From Clostridia bacterium (GTDB taxonomy: Bacteria > Bacillota > Clostridia > Christensenellales > CAG-917): a DNA stretch of 50,805 bases. The translations under genes were made by a program, and so were the position numbers. Location: NCBI GenBank assembly GCA_900763875.1, contig CAAFLX010000018.1, positions 1 to 50,805 on the forward strand, written 5' to 3'. This document shows, in pieces, positions 31,831 to 41,062 of the stretch. The notes beneath the pieces were generated by a model. The model did not search any database. It saw nothing but the letters and a program-made list of their open reading frames with translations, and was not told where the DNA came from. The stretch's first letter is position 1. Each line of letters starts with the position of its first letter.

Positions 31831-33243
31831 ATGATAATTTTTTGCAAGTTTGGCAACAATTTGCTTATGGCATATGCGCTCACGTCGTTTGTGGTTTTGC
31901 TGTTTTTGACGTTGTATTTTATCCTCAAAAAACAGCCGAAAGAAGTGTATTTTCCAACTCTCAAAGAGGACGAATACCTTGCAAAATGCAAGGAATTTGC
32001 CTATGCCGTGCAATCGCCAAAAGAGGGCGGACAAACAAACGATAAGCACTACAAAATGCGAATAAAACTGTTGATTCGCAAGCTGAAAAACAAGAAATAT
32101 AAGGGGATTTTCACCGCTTTTTGTGAAGATAAAAACTTTGTTGACGCCATAAATAAAGTTGATTTTTCACCTCTTTGCGACCTTGCGAGCGTCGATGGCG
32201 TGCCGAGAGTCGTCTTGCTTGCAAAACTATGTCTTGCCTCAACGGATTATATCTTCACCCAAGACAGGTTCAAAACTCTTGCAAACGAGCAAAACCGCGT
32301 AAAAACACTCACATTTTTTGAGATAAACGCAATAAAAGAGGCATTTTTGTACGTTATACTTGAAAAATTGTATTTTATTTTTGAAAATCTAAATACGCTT
32401 GCGCGAGTTTTGAAACTTGCAAAAAAATATGTAAAAGACAGCGGATTTGTTGCAGGGGACAAGAAATTCAAGCAATATTCAAAATCTAAATTGTTTTTGG
32501 AACTTTGTATGATTGAATCCAACTATTCGCAAAGCGACAAAAGCACTCTTGAGGGCATAATCGATGAGATTTACGCAACTTATTCGAGATTGCTTGGCAG
32601 CGTGCAGTCGGTGCTTTGCTTTGATTTTTCAAGTTTTTACTCACCGCTTGAAATCTACGATAAGTTCGATTGCTTTCAAAATGCGACCGAAAAACAGAAA
32701 TTTGAGTTTTTGGCACTTGCAAGCAGGTTGAGCGATGAAGAAAACCTTGATGAATTTATGTATGCAATAAGGGTTGAAAAGTATATGCACAGCGCGTCGG
32801 CAGGGCATAACAAAGTTAAAAAAGCAAGTTTTTTTGGCAAAACATTTTGCGTTATATCCCACAAGCGCGACATTGCAATGCTTGCGGCTGGACTGCGCTC
32901 GGATTTTTTTATGCGCGTTTTTTTCAGCGGTAATAAGACGACTGTGAACAAAAGTATTTCAAAAATTGTCGATTTTGAGAATAGTTTTGAGCCAGTATAT
33001 AAATTTGAAAACCTAAATTTTGGCATATCGACCGTCGGTGACGTGCTGCAAATATCTCCGCATTTGCCAAAGAACGTCGTTGAGGCAAACGTCGTTTTTG
33101 AAAATAAGGGCATAAACCACAATTTGCGCTTAAAACGAGGCGACGACACGAGAGTTTACCTCGGACAAACCCGAATCGAAGGCACAAAATATATTCGACT
33201 TGCCAACAAACCGCTCGATATCACGGTGTATGTAAAAAAATAG
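31831..33243 (+). CDS. Orphan protein with one N-terminal membrane helix
   Basis: I do not recognise this 470-residue protein. A hydrophobic segment near residues 11-32 (LLMAYALTSFVVLLFLTLYFIL) would anchor it. The following 300 residues are predicted by eye to be mostly helical and rich in Lys, Phe and Leu. The last 90 residues look beta-rich (GDVLQISPHLPKNVVEANVVFENKGINHNLRLKRGDDTRVYLGQT). No catalytic motif stands out. The start is unsure: ATG 31831, ATG 31867 and a TTG at 31819 are all in frame, with no clear ribosome binding site. Codon use is more A/T-rich than its neighbours. The 197 nt after it hold no gene, only the pheS promoter further on. Confidence 0.6.
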   Translation: MIIFCKFGNNLLMAYALTSFVVLLFLTLYFILKKQPKEVYFPTLKEDEYLAKCKEFAYAVQSPKEGGQTNDKHYKMRIKLLIRKLKNKKYKGIFTAFCEDKNFVDAINKVDFSPLCDLASVDGVPRVVLLAKLCLASTDYIFTQDRFKTLANEQNRVKTLTFFEINAIKEAFLYVILEKLYFIFENLNTLARVLKLAKKYVKDSGFVAGDKKFKQYSKSKLFLELCMIESNYSQSDKSTLEGIIDEIYATYSRLLGSVQSVLCFDFSSFYSPLEIYDKFDCFQNATEKQKFEFLALASRLSDEENLDEFMYAIRVEKYMHSASAGHNKVKKASFFGKTFCVISHKRDIAMLAAGLRSDFFMRVFFSGNKTTVNKSISKIVDFENSFEPVYKFENLNFGISTVGDVLQISPHLPKNVVEANVVFENKGINHNLRLKRGDDTRVYLGQTRIEGTKYIRLANKPLDITVYVKK

Positions 33244-33440
33244 TTGCATTTTTACATTGCAAACAATTTCGGTATTGCACGCCATATGTGTTTATTCAAT
33301 CTTCGACAAATTGCATTTGCTCGTCGGAGTAATTCGATTTGTTTTTTTATAATTTTTCGTGGTTTGTTCTCAAAAATGGCTTTCATTTGCGTATTTTTGT
33401 TTTGTTTTTGCACAATATTTGGGCGTTATGACACAATATC

Positions 33441-33469
33441 TTGACTTTGACGATTTATATTGCTATCAT
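33441..33469 (+). promoter_or_regulatory. Promoter of pheST
   Basis: TTGACT, 17 nt, TATCAT. The predicted leader of about 50 nt is too short for a T-box riboswitch. Confidence 0.65.
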
Positions 33470-33484
33470 CTTAAAGATAATTAT

Positions 33485-33511
33485 CGCACGTGTATATGCG
33501 CGTGCGTGCAT
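33485..33511 (+). other. 27-nt alternating purine-pyrimidine tract in the pheS leader
   Basis: Bases 33485-33511 alternate pyrimidine and purine without a break (CGCACGTGTATATGCG and on to GTGCAT). Such DNA can adopt the Z form under negative supercoiling. In RNA the segment can fold as GCACG/CGTGC. Confidence 0.6.
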
Positions 33512-33525
33512 TTTTAGGAGTATGT

Positions 33526-34545
33526 ATGAAAGAAAAAATGGACGCTATCAAAAACGCCGCCCTCGATTTGATCGAAAAGGCCCAAACGTCGCAAGATCTC
33601 AACGACGTCAGAGTCAAATATCTCGGCAAAAGCGGTGAAATATCCTATCTTATGAGGGATATGGCAAACGTACCCAAGGAAGACCGCCCGAATATGGGCA
33701 AACTCGTCAACGAATTGAGAGGTGCGGTCGAATCCGTACTCAATCAAAAGACGCAAGAAGTCGAACAAAAAGAGAAACTTGCTCGTCTTAAAGCCGAAGA
33801 AATCGACGTCACATTGCCCTCAAACCGTGAAAACCTTGGCACTTTGCATCCTCTTACGCTCATCACAAGAGAGCTTATCGACATCTTTGCGGGTATGGGA
33901 TTCTCGGTTGTCGAAGGGCCGGAAATCGAAAGCGACGTATACAACTTTCAACTTCTCAACGTGCCAAAAGATCACCCCGCGCGCGATATGCAAGACACGT
34001 TCTACATCAACGACAACATTGTTTTGCGCACGCAAACGTCCGCTGTACAAGCGCGCGTTATGCAAGCAGGCGAGCCGCCTATCCGCATAATTTCGCCCGG
34101 CAAGGTGTACAGAAGCGACGACGACGCGTCACACAGCCCCATTTTCAACCAATTCGAGGGGCTTGCAATCGATAAGCATATCACTATGGGCGATTTGCAA
34201 GGTTGCTTGCAAACTTTTGCCGAAAAACTCTTCTCAAAGGATACGAAAGTCAGGCTTCGCCCGTCGTATTTTCCGTTTACAGAGCCGTCTGTCGAGGTTG
34301 ACGTGACTTGCTCTATGTGTCACGGCAAGGGGTGCAGAGTGTGCAAAGGCACGGGCTGGGTTGAGATTCTCGGCGCAGGCATCGTAAATCCGCACGTTCT
34401 CGAAATGTGCAGCATCGACAGCAACGTGTACAGCGGATTTGCGTTCGGATTCGGAATCGACCGCATCGCAATGATAAAATACGGCATTCCAAACATCAAA
34501 ATGCTCTATGAAAACGACGTGCGTTTTCTCAAGCAATTCAACTAA
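33526..34545 (+). CDS. pheS: Phenylalanine-tRNA ligase alpha subunit
   Basis: Class II aminoacyl-tRNA synthetase subunit carrying the active site. The 339 residues start MKEKMDAIKNAALDLIEKAQTSQDLNDVRVKYLGKSGEIS, the tRNA-binding coiled coil. Class II motifs follow: HPLTLITRELIDIFAGMGFSVVEGPEIESDVYNF, HPARDMQDTFYI, LLRTQTSAVQARVM-like, and C-terminal FAFGFGIDRIAMIKYGIPNIK. A CSMCHGKGCRVCKGTGW segment is a four-cysteine, probably zinc-binding insert. ATG 33526 is chosen because AGGAG lies 5 nt upstream. pheT follows after 12 nt. Confidence 0.96.
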   Translation: MKEKMDAIKNAALDLIEKAQTSQDLNDVRVKYLGKSGEISYLMRDMANVPKEDRPNMGKLVNELRGAVESVLNQKTQEVEQKEKLARLKAEEIDVTLPSNRENLGTLHPLTLITRELIDIFAGMGFSVVEGPEIESDVYNFQLLNVPKDHPARDMQDTFYINDNIVLRTQTSAVQARVMQAGEPPIRIISPGKVYRSDDDASHSPIFNQFEGLAIDKHITMGDLQGCLQTFAEKLFSKDTKVRLRPSYFPFTEPSVEVDVTCSMCHGKGCRVCKGTGWVEILGAGIVNPHVLEMCSIDSNVYSGFAFGFGIDRIAMIKYGIPNIKMLYENDVRFLKQFN

Positions 34546-34557
34546 GGAGGCGCACAT

Positions 34558-36954
34558 ATGTTAGTTCCTATTTCCTGGCTTAAAGACTACGTGGACATCA
34601 ACGTTTCAATCCCGACTCTCGCAAAAAAACTTGTCGGAATCGGCTTTGAAGTGGAAGATATAATCTATCAAGAAAAGCAGGCGACAAACGTCGTTGTGGG
34701 CAAAATCGTAAAGGTGGAGCAACACCCGAATGCCGACCGTTTGCGCGTGACTCAAATCGACATTGGCACAAAGACCATTCAAGTTGTCACAAACGTGCCT
34801 GTTGTCGGCGGCGAAACTATTGCCGTTGCGCTTGACGGCGCAAGGCTTTTTGACGGTCACGAAATCAAAAAAGGCGAATTGCGCGGAGTTTTGAGCGAAG
34901 GTATGCTTTGCGGTTTGGAAGAAGTCGGCTTGAGCGAAGACGACGTTCAAAACCAAAAACTCGGCGATATTATTCGCTTTGCAGATGGCACTGCGCTCGG
35001 TCAAAACGCACTCAAAGCCCTCGGATTCGACGATATTATTCTCGACGTTGCGGTCACCGCCAATCGTCCCGATTGCAACAGCATCTACAAAATGGCAAAA
35101 GAAGTTGCCGTTGCTCTCAAAACCGATTGCAGAGAACCCGTCATCGACTATAAGGTCACAAGCAACGCAAATATCGACGATATGGTGAGCGTTGACGTTC
35201 AAAACCAAGAGCTTTGCCCCAGATATATGGCGGTAGGCGTGAAAAATATCAAGATTTTCCCCTCGTCACAAAAGATAAAATCGAGGCTCAGAGCGGTGGG
35301 TATTCGCCCCATCAACAACATCGTTGACATCACCAACTATGTGCTTATCGAGATCGGACAACCCATGCACTCGTTTGACAAAAGAGAGCTTTCGGGCGAC
35401 AAAATCGTTGTGCGCAACGCAAGAAAAGACGAGGTTATCGTCACTCTCGACGGCAAAGAAAACAAACTTGCAGACAGCATGCTCGTTATTTGCGACAGCG
35501 ATAGACCCGTTGCGGTTGCAGGCATTATGGGCGGTGCAAACAGCGGTATTCAAGATGACACAAAAGAGGTTGTTTTTGAATCGGCAAAGTTTGCACGCGA
35601 CAATGTGCGCCGCACCTCGCGCGCACTCAATCTTCGCTCGGACAGCTCGGCAAGATTTGAAAAAGGCATTGATTTTGCATCGCAAGAGTATGGCATCAAG
35701 CGCGCTTTGACTCTCGTTTATCAAACGGGTTCGGGCGATATTGTAAACGGACTTATCGACGTCAAGGTGGATTATCAATCCTTGCGCGAAATCCCGTTCA
35801 CAACAAAGAAAATATCCGAAATTCTCGGCTGCAAAGTGCCCAAAAACACGCTTATTTCCATTCTTTCAAGGCTCGGAATCGAGGTGAGAGAGGACAAAAA
35901 ACAACTCGTTGCACTTGTAAAAGAGGACAGAGAAGACATTGTCGGCGTAAACGATATCGCAGAGGAGTTTATCCGTGTGTACGGCTACTCACACATCAAG
36001 CCCACGCTCTTTGAATTTGCAGGGCTTGCAGAGGGCGGTTTGCCCGACAAGAACAAGTTTGTAAACGTCGTCAAAGACACGCTTATGGCATGCGGACTTA
36101 TGGAGAGCGTGACCTACTCGTTCACCTCGCCAAAGTTTGCTTCTTTGCTCAACCTTGACGAAAACGACGGAGCTAGAAACGCGATTCGCCTCAAAAATCC
36201 ACTCGGCGAGGCTTTGAGTGTTATGCGTACAACGCTCGTTCACAGCATGGTTGAAACTCTCGTTTACAACTCGACTCACTTCAACAAGAGCGCACGGCTT
36301 TTTGAGATTGCAAACGTATATTTGCCAAAGTCCTTGCCTCTTGAAGAATTGCCAAACGAAGAGTGCAGACTTTGCATCGGCGAATACGGCGACGGCGCGG
36401 ATTATTTCGAGATTAAAGGCGCAATCGAACAAGTTTTCAGAGCTTTGCACATTGACGCAAAATATGCGCGCGCCGATAAACCGTTCTTGCACCCCGGCAG
36501 AAGCGCGGAGATTTTTGTTGACGGCAAAAACGTAGGTTACCTTGGCGAATTGCACCCCGACGTCGCAAAGAATTACGGCATTGACAATGTTAGAGCATAT
36601 GTTGCCGAAATTTCGATTGATGGCATTTTCAGTTCGAAATGTCTTGAAAAATGCAAATGTCAAGCGTGCGGAAAATTCCCGAATATCGATAGAGACCTTG
36701 CAGTGGTGGTTGCCGACGATGTGCTTGCGCAAGATATCGTGGACGCAGTTAAGAGTGCAAAAATCAAGTTCCTTGGCGATGTCAACGTGTTTGATGAATA
36801 CAAGAGCGAGCAAATCGGCGCTAATAAAAAGAGCGTTGCTATGAACTTTACGTTCTCGTCGCTCGAGCGCACGCTCACCGATGACGAAATCGCCGCTGAA
36901 ATGGCAAAGATTTTGTCGGTTTTGAAACGCAAAGTCGGTGCAAAAATCAGATAA
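34558..36954 (+). CDS. pheT: Phenylalanine-tRNA ligase beta subunit
   Basis: Partner of PheS, with editing and tRNA-binding domains. The 798 residues begin MLVPISWLKDYVDINVSIPTLAKKLVGIGFEVEDI. An EMAP-type tRNA-binding domain (GKIVKVEQHPNADRLRVTQID) comes next, then the B3/4 editing domain, the B5 domain (IPFTTKKISEILGCKVP) and a C-terminal ferredoxin-like anticodon-binding domain (PNIDRDLAVVVADDV). AAGGAGG precedes the start. The 188 nt after it (36955-37142) hold no gene but several copies of TTGCAA/TTGCAT words and an imperfect inverted repeat. Confidence 0.96.
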   Translation: MLVPISWLKDYVDINVSIPTLAKKLVGIGFEVEDIIYQEKQATNVVVGKIVKVEQHPNADRLRVTQIDIGTKTIQVVTNVPVVGGETIAVALDGARLFDGHEIKKGELRGVLSEGMLCGLEEVGLSEDDVQNQKLGDIIRFADGTALGQNALKALGFDDIILDVAVTANRPDCNSIYKMAKEVAVALKTDCREPVIDYKVTSNANIDDMVSVDVQNQELCPRYMAVGVKNIKIFPSSQKIKSRLRAVGIRPINNIVDITNYVLIEIGQPMHSFDKRELSGDKIVVRNARKDEVIVTLDGKENKLADSMLVICDSDRPVAVAGIMGGANSGIQDDTKEVVFESAKFARDNVRRTSRALNLRSDSSARFEKGIDFASQEYGIKRALTLVYQTGSGDIVNGLIDVKVDYQSLREIPFTTKKISEILGCKVPKNTLISILSRLGIEVREDKKQLVALVKEDREDIVGVNDIAEEFIRVYGYSHIKPTLFEFAGLAEGGLPDKNKFVNVVKDTLMACGLMESVTYSFTSPKFASLLNLDENDGARNAIRLKNPLGEALSVMRTTLVHSMVETLVYNSTHFNKSARLFEIANVYLPKSLPLEELPNEECRLCIGEYGDGADYFEIKGAIEQVFRALHIDAKYARADKPFLHPGRSAEIFVDGKNVGYLGELHPDVAKNYGIDNVRAYVAEISIDGIFSSKCLEKCKCQACGKFPNIDRDLAVVVADDVLAQDIVDAVKSAKIKFLGDVNVFDEYKSEQIGANKKSVAMNFTFSSLERTLTDDEIAAEMAKILSVLKRKVGAKIR

Positions 36955-37142
36955 AACCGCAAAAATAACCGCATATAAAGCATTGCATTTGCAACAAAAT
37001 GCTATAAGCAATATCGTTGCAAGTCTATTCAATGCCGAATAAAGCAACAAGTTGCAATGCAATAGATTGAGTTGCAAGACGATCGGCAATGCCTTGCAAC
37101 CAAAAATTTATGTTCAAAACAAAACTTCGATACGAGGACGAT

Positions 37143-39191
37143 ATGTTTGACCAAAAGAGTTTGAATACGCTCGAATATCCCAAGATTCTCGAACGGCTTG
37201 CCGCTTTTGCTCAATCGCAAGGCGGAAAACAAAAGGCGCGCGACCTTGTCCCATATGAGAATGTCACTGACGCGCTCCACGCCCTAGACGAAACCGCAGA
37301 GGCGGATAGGGTGCTGTTCGAGTATTCGCTCTCGCCCTCTTTTGCCGTGGACGACATTGCCGAAATTTTGACAAAAGCCAAAAAGGGCGCAACTCTTGCA
37401 ATCCCCGATATTATGAAGGTCGGAAGGTCGCTGAGGGTGTCCAGAAGGCTCAAATATACCATAGACAAAGTCAAAGATTGCCCGATTCTTGCCGATATGG
37501 CAATGGGGCTTTTTGAGAACGAATTTCTTGAAAAAAAGATATTCGACGCTTTTTTGAGCGAGACGGAAGTTGCAGACAACGCCTCAAACGAGTTGCGCGC
37601 AATACGTATTCGCATCCGCAAACTCAACGACAACGTGAGGAGCAAATTGCAACTGTTCATCACCTCGCCCAAATACTCCAAATATCTTCAGGACAATATC
37701 ATCACCGTGAGGGGAGATAGGTACGTTATACCTATAAAAAGCGACTGCAAAGGCACAATCCCCGGGCTTGTCCACGACCAGTCCGCATCGGGTTCGACCT
37801 TGTTTGTCGAGCCTATGCAAATCGTTGAGCTTAACAACGAACTCAAAGTCGAACTTGTCAACGAACAACTTGAAATCGAAAAGATTTTGAGAGATTTTTC
37901 AAATCAAATCGAGGGGTGCGCCGACGGAATCACGTACAGCTACAACACCATTGTCGATATGGATATGGTGTTTGCAAAGGCGCAACTTGCAAGAGAATAT
38001 AAGGCGACAAAACCCGAACTCAACGAGGACGGAGTCATCAATATTCGAGCGGGAAGACATCCGCTTATTGACGGGAAAAAGGTTGTCCCGGTGTCGCTTG
38101 CACTTGCAAAAGACGAGAAAATGTTGCTCATCACAGGGCCGAATACGGGCGGAAAAACCGTTACGCTAAAACTTGTAGGATTGTTCACGCTTATGGCTAT
38201 GAGCGGATTGTTTATCCCTGCCAAGAGCGCGAATTTGTCGGTTTTCGACGGCGTTTACAGCGATATAGGCGACGAGCAAAGCATAGAACAGAGCCTTTCA
38301 ACGTTCTCGTCGCATATCAAAAATACCATTGGAATTTTAAGCGTTGTCACGGACAAATCTCTCGTTTTGTTCGACGAGCTTGGTGCAGGCACTGACCCCG
38401 GCGAGGGGGCGGCTCTTGCTGTAAGTATTGCCGAATACTTGCTCAAAGTCGGCGCAAAAGCGTTTATTACGTCGCACTTTAACGACCTCAAAGAGTTTTC
38501 GCTCGTCACAAAGGGCGTGGTTGCGGCGTCTATGGAGTTTGATAGCAACACGTTTTGCCCCACCTACAAGCTGGTTATGGGCGCAATCGGTTCGTCAAAC
38601 GCTTTGGCAATCGCAAAAAAACTCGGTCTCTCGGACGAGATTATCGACAACGCAAAGAGCAAAATATCCGTTGAAAAGAGGCAGTTCGACAACGTTTTGA
38701 CAGCCGCTGAAAAGACGAGAATGAAAGCCGCCGAGCTTGTCAACGAGGCATCCATCGATAGAGAAAACGCCGCAAAAGCGTTGAAAGACGCCGAAATCGA
38801 GAAAAAACGTATCGAGGAAAAGCGCGAAAAACTTGACGAAAGCATACGAAAGGAAACGAAACGGCTCATTGAAAACAGCGTCGAAGAGGCAAACGACGTA
38901 CTTGACAAAATCAAGGAGATTCTCAACAAGCCGCAAGTTGAAGACAAGGATTTGTTCGAGGCGAGAAAACTCAAAAAACAGCTTGAAAATATGTCCGCCG
39001 ACTATGAAAAAGAGGCGGTTGTAGAGGACGTTAGGGACGATTCGCCGCTTAAAATCGGCGACAACGTTTACGTCAAATCTCTGCAAAAGAAGGGCAAACT
39101 TATCTCTGTCAACAAGCGCGGCGAGGCGCAAGTTTCGTTTGGAAAACTCAGCGTCAAAGTCAAAAAAGACGATTTTTACAAGGTGAAGTGA
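37143..39191 (+). CDS. mutS2: MutS2 ATPase lacking the C-terminal Smr domain
   Basis: MutS2 acts on recombination intermediates and, in some bacteria, on collided ribosomes. The 682 residues include the clamp and core region, Walker A ITGPNTGGKTVTLKLVG, YSDIGDEQSIEQSLSTFSSHIKN, LVLFDELGAGTDPGEGAALAVSI and a coiled coil (about 505-610). After a KOW-like domain (IGDNVYVKSLQKKGKLISVNKRGEAQVSFGKLSVKVKKDDF) the protein stops; the roughly 80-residue Smr nuclease domain of normal 780-residue MutS2 is absent. ATG 37143 has GAGGA 5 nt upstream, whereas an in-frame codon at 37089 has none. The next gene starts 1 nt after the stop. Confidence 0.93.
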   Translation: MFDQKSLNTLEYPKILERLAAFAQSQGGKQKARDLVPYENVTDALHALDETAEADRVLFEYSLSPSFAVDDIAEILTKAKKGATLAIPDIMKVGRSLRVSRRLKYTIDKVKDCPILADMAMGLFENEFLEKKIFDAFLSETEVADNASNELRAIRIRIRKLNDNVRSKLQLFITSPKYSKYLQDNIITVRGDRYVIPIKSDCKGTIPGLVHDQSASGSTLFVEPMQIVELNNELKVELVNEQLEIEKILRDFSNQIEGCADGITYSYNTIVDMDMVFAKAQLAREYKATKPELNEDGVINIRAGRHPLIDGKKVVPVSLALAKDEKMLLITGPNTGGKTVTLKLVGLFTLMAMSGLFIPAKSANLSVFDGVYSDIGDEQSIEQSLSTFSSHIKNTIGILSVVTDKSLVLFDELGAGTDPGEGAALAVSIAEYLLKVGAKAFITSHFNDLKEFSLVTKGVVAASMEFDSNTFCPTYKLVMGAIGSSNALAIAKKLGLSDEIIDNAKSKISVEKRQFDNVLTAAEKTRMKAAELVNEASIDRENAAKALKDAEIEKKRIEEKREKLDESIRKETKRLIENSVEEANDVLDKIKEILNKPQVEDKDLFEARKLKKQLENMSADYEKEAVVEDVRDDSPLKIGDNVYVKSLQKKGKLISVNKRGEAQVSFGKLSVKVKKDDFYKVK

Positions 39192-39192
39192 T

Positions 39193-39687
39193 ATGACCGA
39201 GCAATACGTGCAATCAATTGACGTCGAAGTGTCGCAATCTGCAAAGTCTATGCAGTGGACAGGCATTGCCCTCATCCTTGCCTCTATGGGCTTTGTTTTG
39301 CTGTCGGCGTTTTACAACTGGTGGTTTATGGTCGGGTTTGTGGCTTTGCTTGCCGCAGGGGGCGTGCTGTTGCATTTTTATAACAAAACCGCAAAAGAAT
39401 ACGCATATGAGTTTTCGCCGTCTAAACTCAGAATAATATCCAAAGACGTGGTGAACAGACAGCGCGTGTATCTCGATTTGCTTTTCAAAGACGTTGTGGG
39501 CTTTGAGATTATGCAAGACGTTTACGATGAAAAAAGAGACTTGCTGTGCGCGTCAAAAGCATACGAAAACGGCGTTTGGCAAATTCGATTTAAGCTCGAA
39601 AACGACAATAAACGACTTTTGTTTGCGCCCGACGAATATATGATTGCGCTCATAAACGAGGCAACGGCTCAAAAATCCTACAAATAG
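39193..39687 (+). CDS. Small two-helix membrane protein, function unknown
   Basis: I do not recognise this 164-residue protein. Two hydrophobic helices lie near residues 23-40 and 43-63 (GIALILASMGFVLLSAF and WFMVGFVALLAAGGVLL). The rest is a soluble domain (YEFSPSKLRIISKDVVNRQRVYLDLLFKDVVGFEIM) with the look of a bacterial PH-like domain. That is only an impression. It begins directly after mutS2 with AAGGTG upstream, so the two are probably coupled. Confidence 0.65.
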   Translation: MTEQYVQSIDVEVSQSAKSMQWTGIALILASMGFVLLSAFYNWWFMVGFVALLAAGGVLLHFYNKTAKEYAYEFSPSKLRIISKDVVNRQRVYLDLLFKDVVGFEIMQDVYDEKRDLLCASKAYENGVWQIRFKLENDNKRLLFAPDEYMIALINEATAQKSYK

Positions 39688-39735
39688 ACAGTATAAAATT
39701 GAAAGATAAAATAAAGCAAAATACCGAGTTAGAAT

Positions 39736-40881
39736 ATGGAAAAATTGATATATCTTGACAATGCCGCAACGACAAAAATCTATCCGAACGTTGCAAAAAC
39801 CGTGATGCAGGCAAGCGAAGAGGAGTTTTTCAATCCCTCCGCGCTTTACAAGCCGTCCGTGGCGTTGTCTGTCAAAATCAAAAACGCGCGCGATTTTATA
39901 AAATCGTCGCTCAAAGCTCCCGAGGGCGAATTGTACTTTTTGTCGGGCGGAACGGAGGCGGACAACACCGCGCTGTTTTGCACGAGAAAGGCAAAAGGTA
40001 GCCGCATAATCGTGGGCGAGGGCGAACACGACGCAATTTTCAACAGTGCAAATCAGCTTGCGCAACAGGGTTTTGACGTTGTGTTTGCGCCGATAAATAG
40101 CGACGGCTCGATCAACGTCGAAGAGTTTGAAAAACTGCTCAACGACAACGTGTCCCTCGTCTCCGTTATGCACGTAAGCAACGAAACGGGAGCGGTGAAT
40201 GACATTGCAAAACTTGTCAAACTCACAAAACGTCATTCGCCGAAAGCGGTTTTTCACTCTGATGGCGTGCAAGCGTTTGGCAAAATTAAAGTTAATTTGC
40301 GTGCGCTCGACGTCGATTTGTATACAATATCCGCACACAAAATTCACGGGCCGAAAGGAATCGGAGGTTTGTTTGTCAAAAGAGGTTCGCCGATAAAGCC
40401 TCTTATCTTTGGCGGTGGACAAGAAAAAGGTTTTCGTTCGGGCACAGAAAACGCGCCGTCAATTTTGGGTTTTGCCGAAGCAGTGAAGACGTGTTTTGAT
40501 GATTTTGACACCGACTATTCTAAAAAATGTAATTTTAGAGAACAGTTGCTTTTAAAATTGCAGTCAAACATTGGCGATATCGTTGTTTTATCGCCAAATG
40601 AAAACTATGCACCCAACATATTGACGGTTGCTTTCAAGGACGTAAGAGGCGAGGTTTTGCTCCACGACATCGAAAATTTCGGAATCTTGGTAGGCATCGG
40701 TTCGGCTTGCTCGTCACACCATGAATCGAGATTCAAAGGGCTTTTGGGGCTTGACGATAACCATAAAGACGGCATAATACGATTCAGTACTTCATATGAA
40801 AACGACCTCGCCGATATCGATTTTGTCGTTGGAACGATAAAAAACAGCCTTGAAAAACTCACCTCATACAAGAGAGTTTGA
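39736..40881 (+). CDS. Cysteine desulfurase, NifS/IscS family
   Basis: PLP enzyme that releases sulfur from cysteine as a persulfide. The 381 residues show YLDNAATTKIYP, FLSGGTEADNTAL, the PLP lysine in ISAHKIHGPKGIGG, GGGQEKGFRSGTENAP and the active-site cysteine in GIGSACSSHHESR. It lies 181 nt before thiI, a normal pairing in Clostridia where this enzyme feeds sulfur to ThiI for 4-thiouridine in tRNA. The intergenic 40882-41062 holds no gene. Confidence 0.93.
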   Translation: MEKLIYLDNAATTKIYPNVAKTVMQASEEEFFNPSALYKPSVALSVKIKNARDFIKSSLKAPEGELYFLSGGTEADNTALFCTRKAKGSRIIVGEGEHDAIFNSANQLAQQGFDVVFAPINSDGSINVEEFEKLLNDNVSLVSVMHVSNETGAVNDIAKLVKLTKRHSPKAVFHSDGVQAFGKIKVNLRALDVDLYTISAHKIHGPKGIGGLFVKRGSPIKPLIFGGGQEKGFRSGTENAPSILGFAEAVKTCFDDFDTDYSKKCNFREQLLLKLQSNIGDIVVLSPNENYAPNILTVAFKDVRGEVLLHDIENFGILVGIGSACSSHHESRFKGLLGLDDNHKDGIIRFSTSYENDLADIDFVVGTIKNSLEKLTSYKRV

Positions 40882-41062
40882 TCGTGTGTATGTAAAACTT
40901 GTTCGGAATATTGAATGTGCTGCGCAAAGCAATGGTAAAAAAATAAACCCGAAAGCAAGAAATTCAACGAAAATACGATAAGTCAACATATTAGTCAACA
41001 AGTAAAAATCAATAAATTAAGGATATACAAAGTATCAACTATACAACACAAAGTTTAGGATT

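Noticed and set aside
33441..33525. T-box riboswitch before pheS
   Set aside because: The leader is only about 50 nt, with no specifier loop, T-box sequence or terminator.
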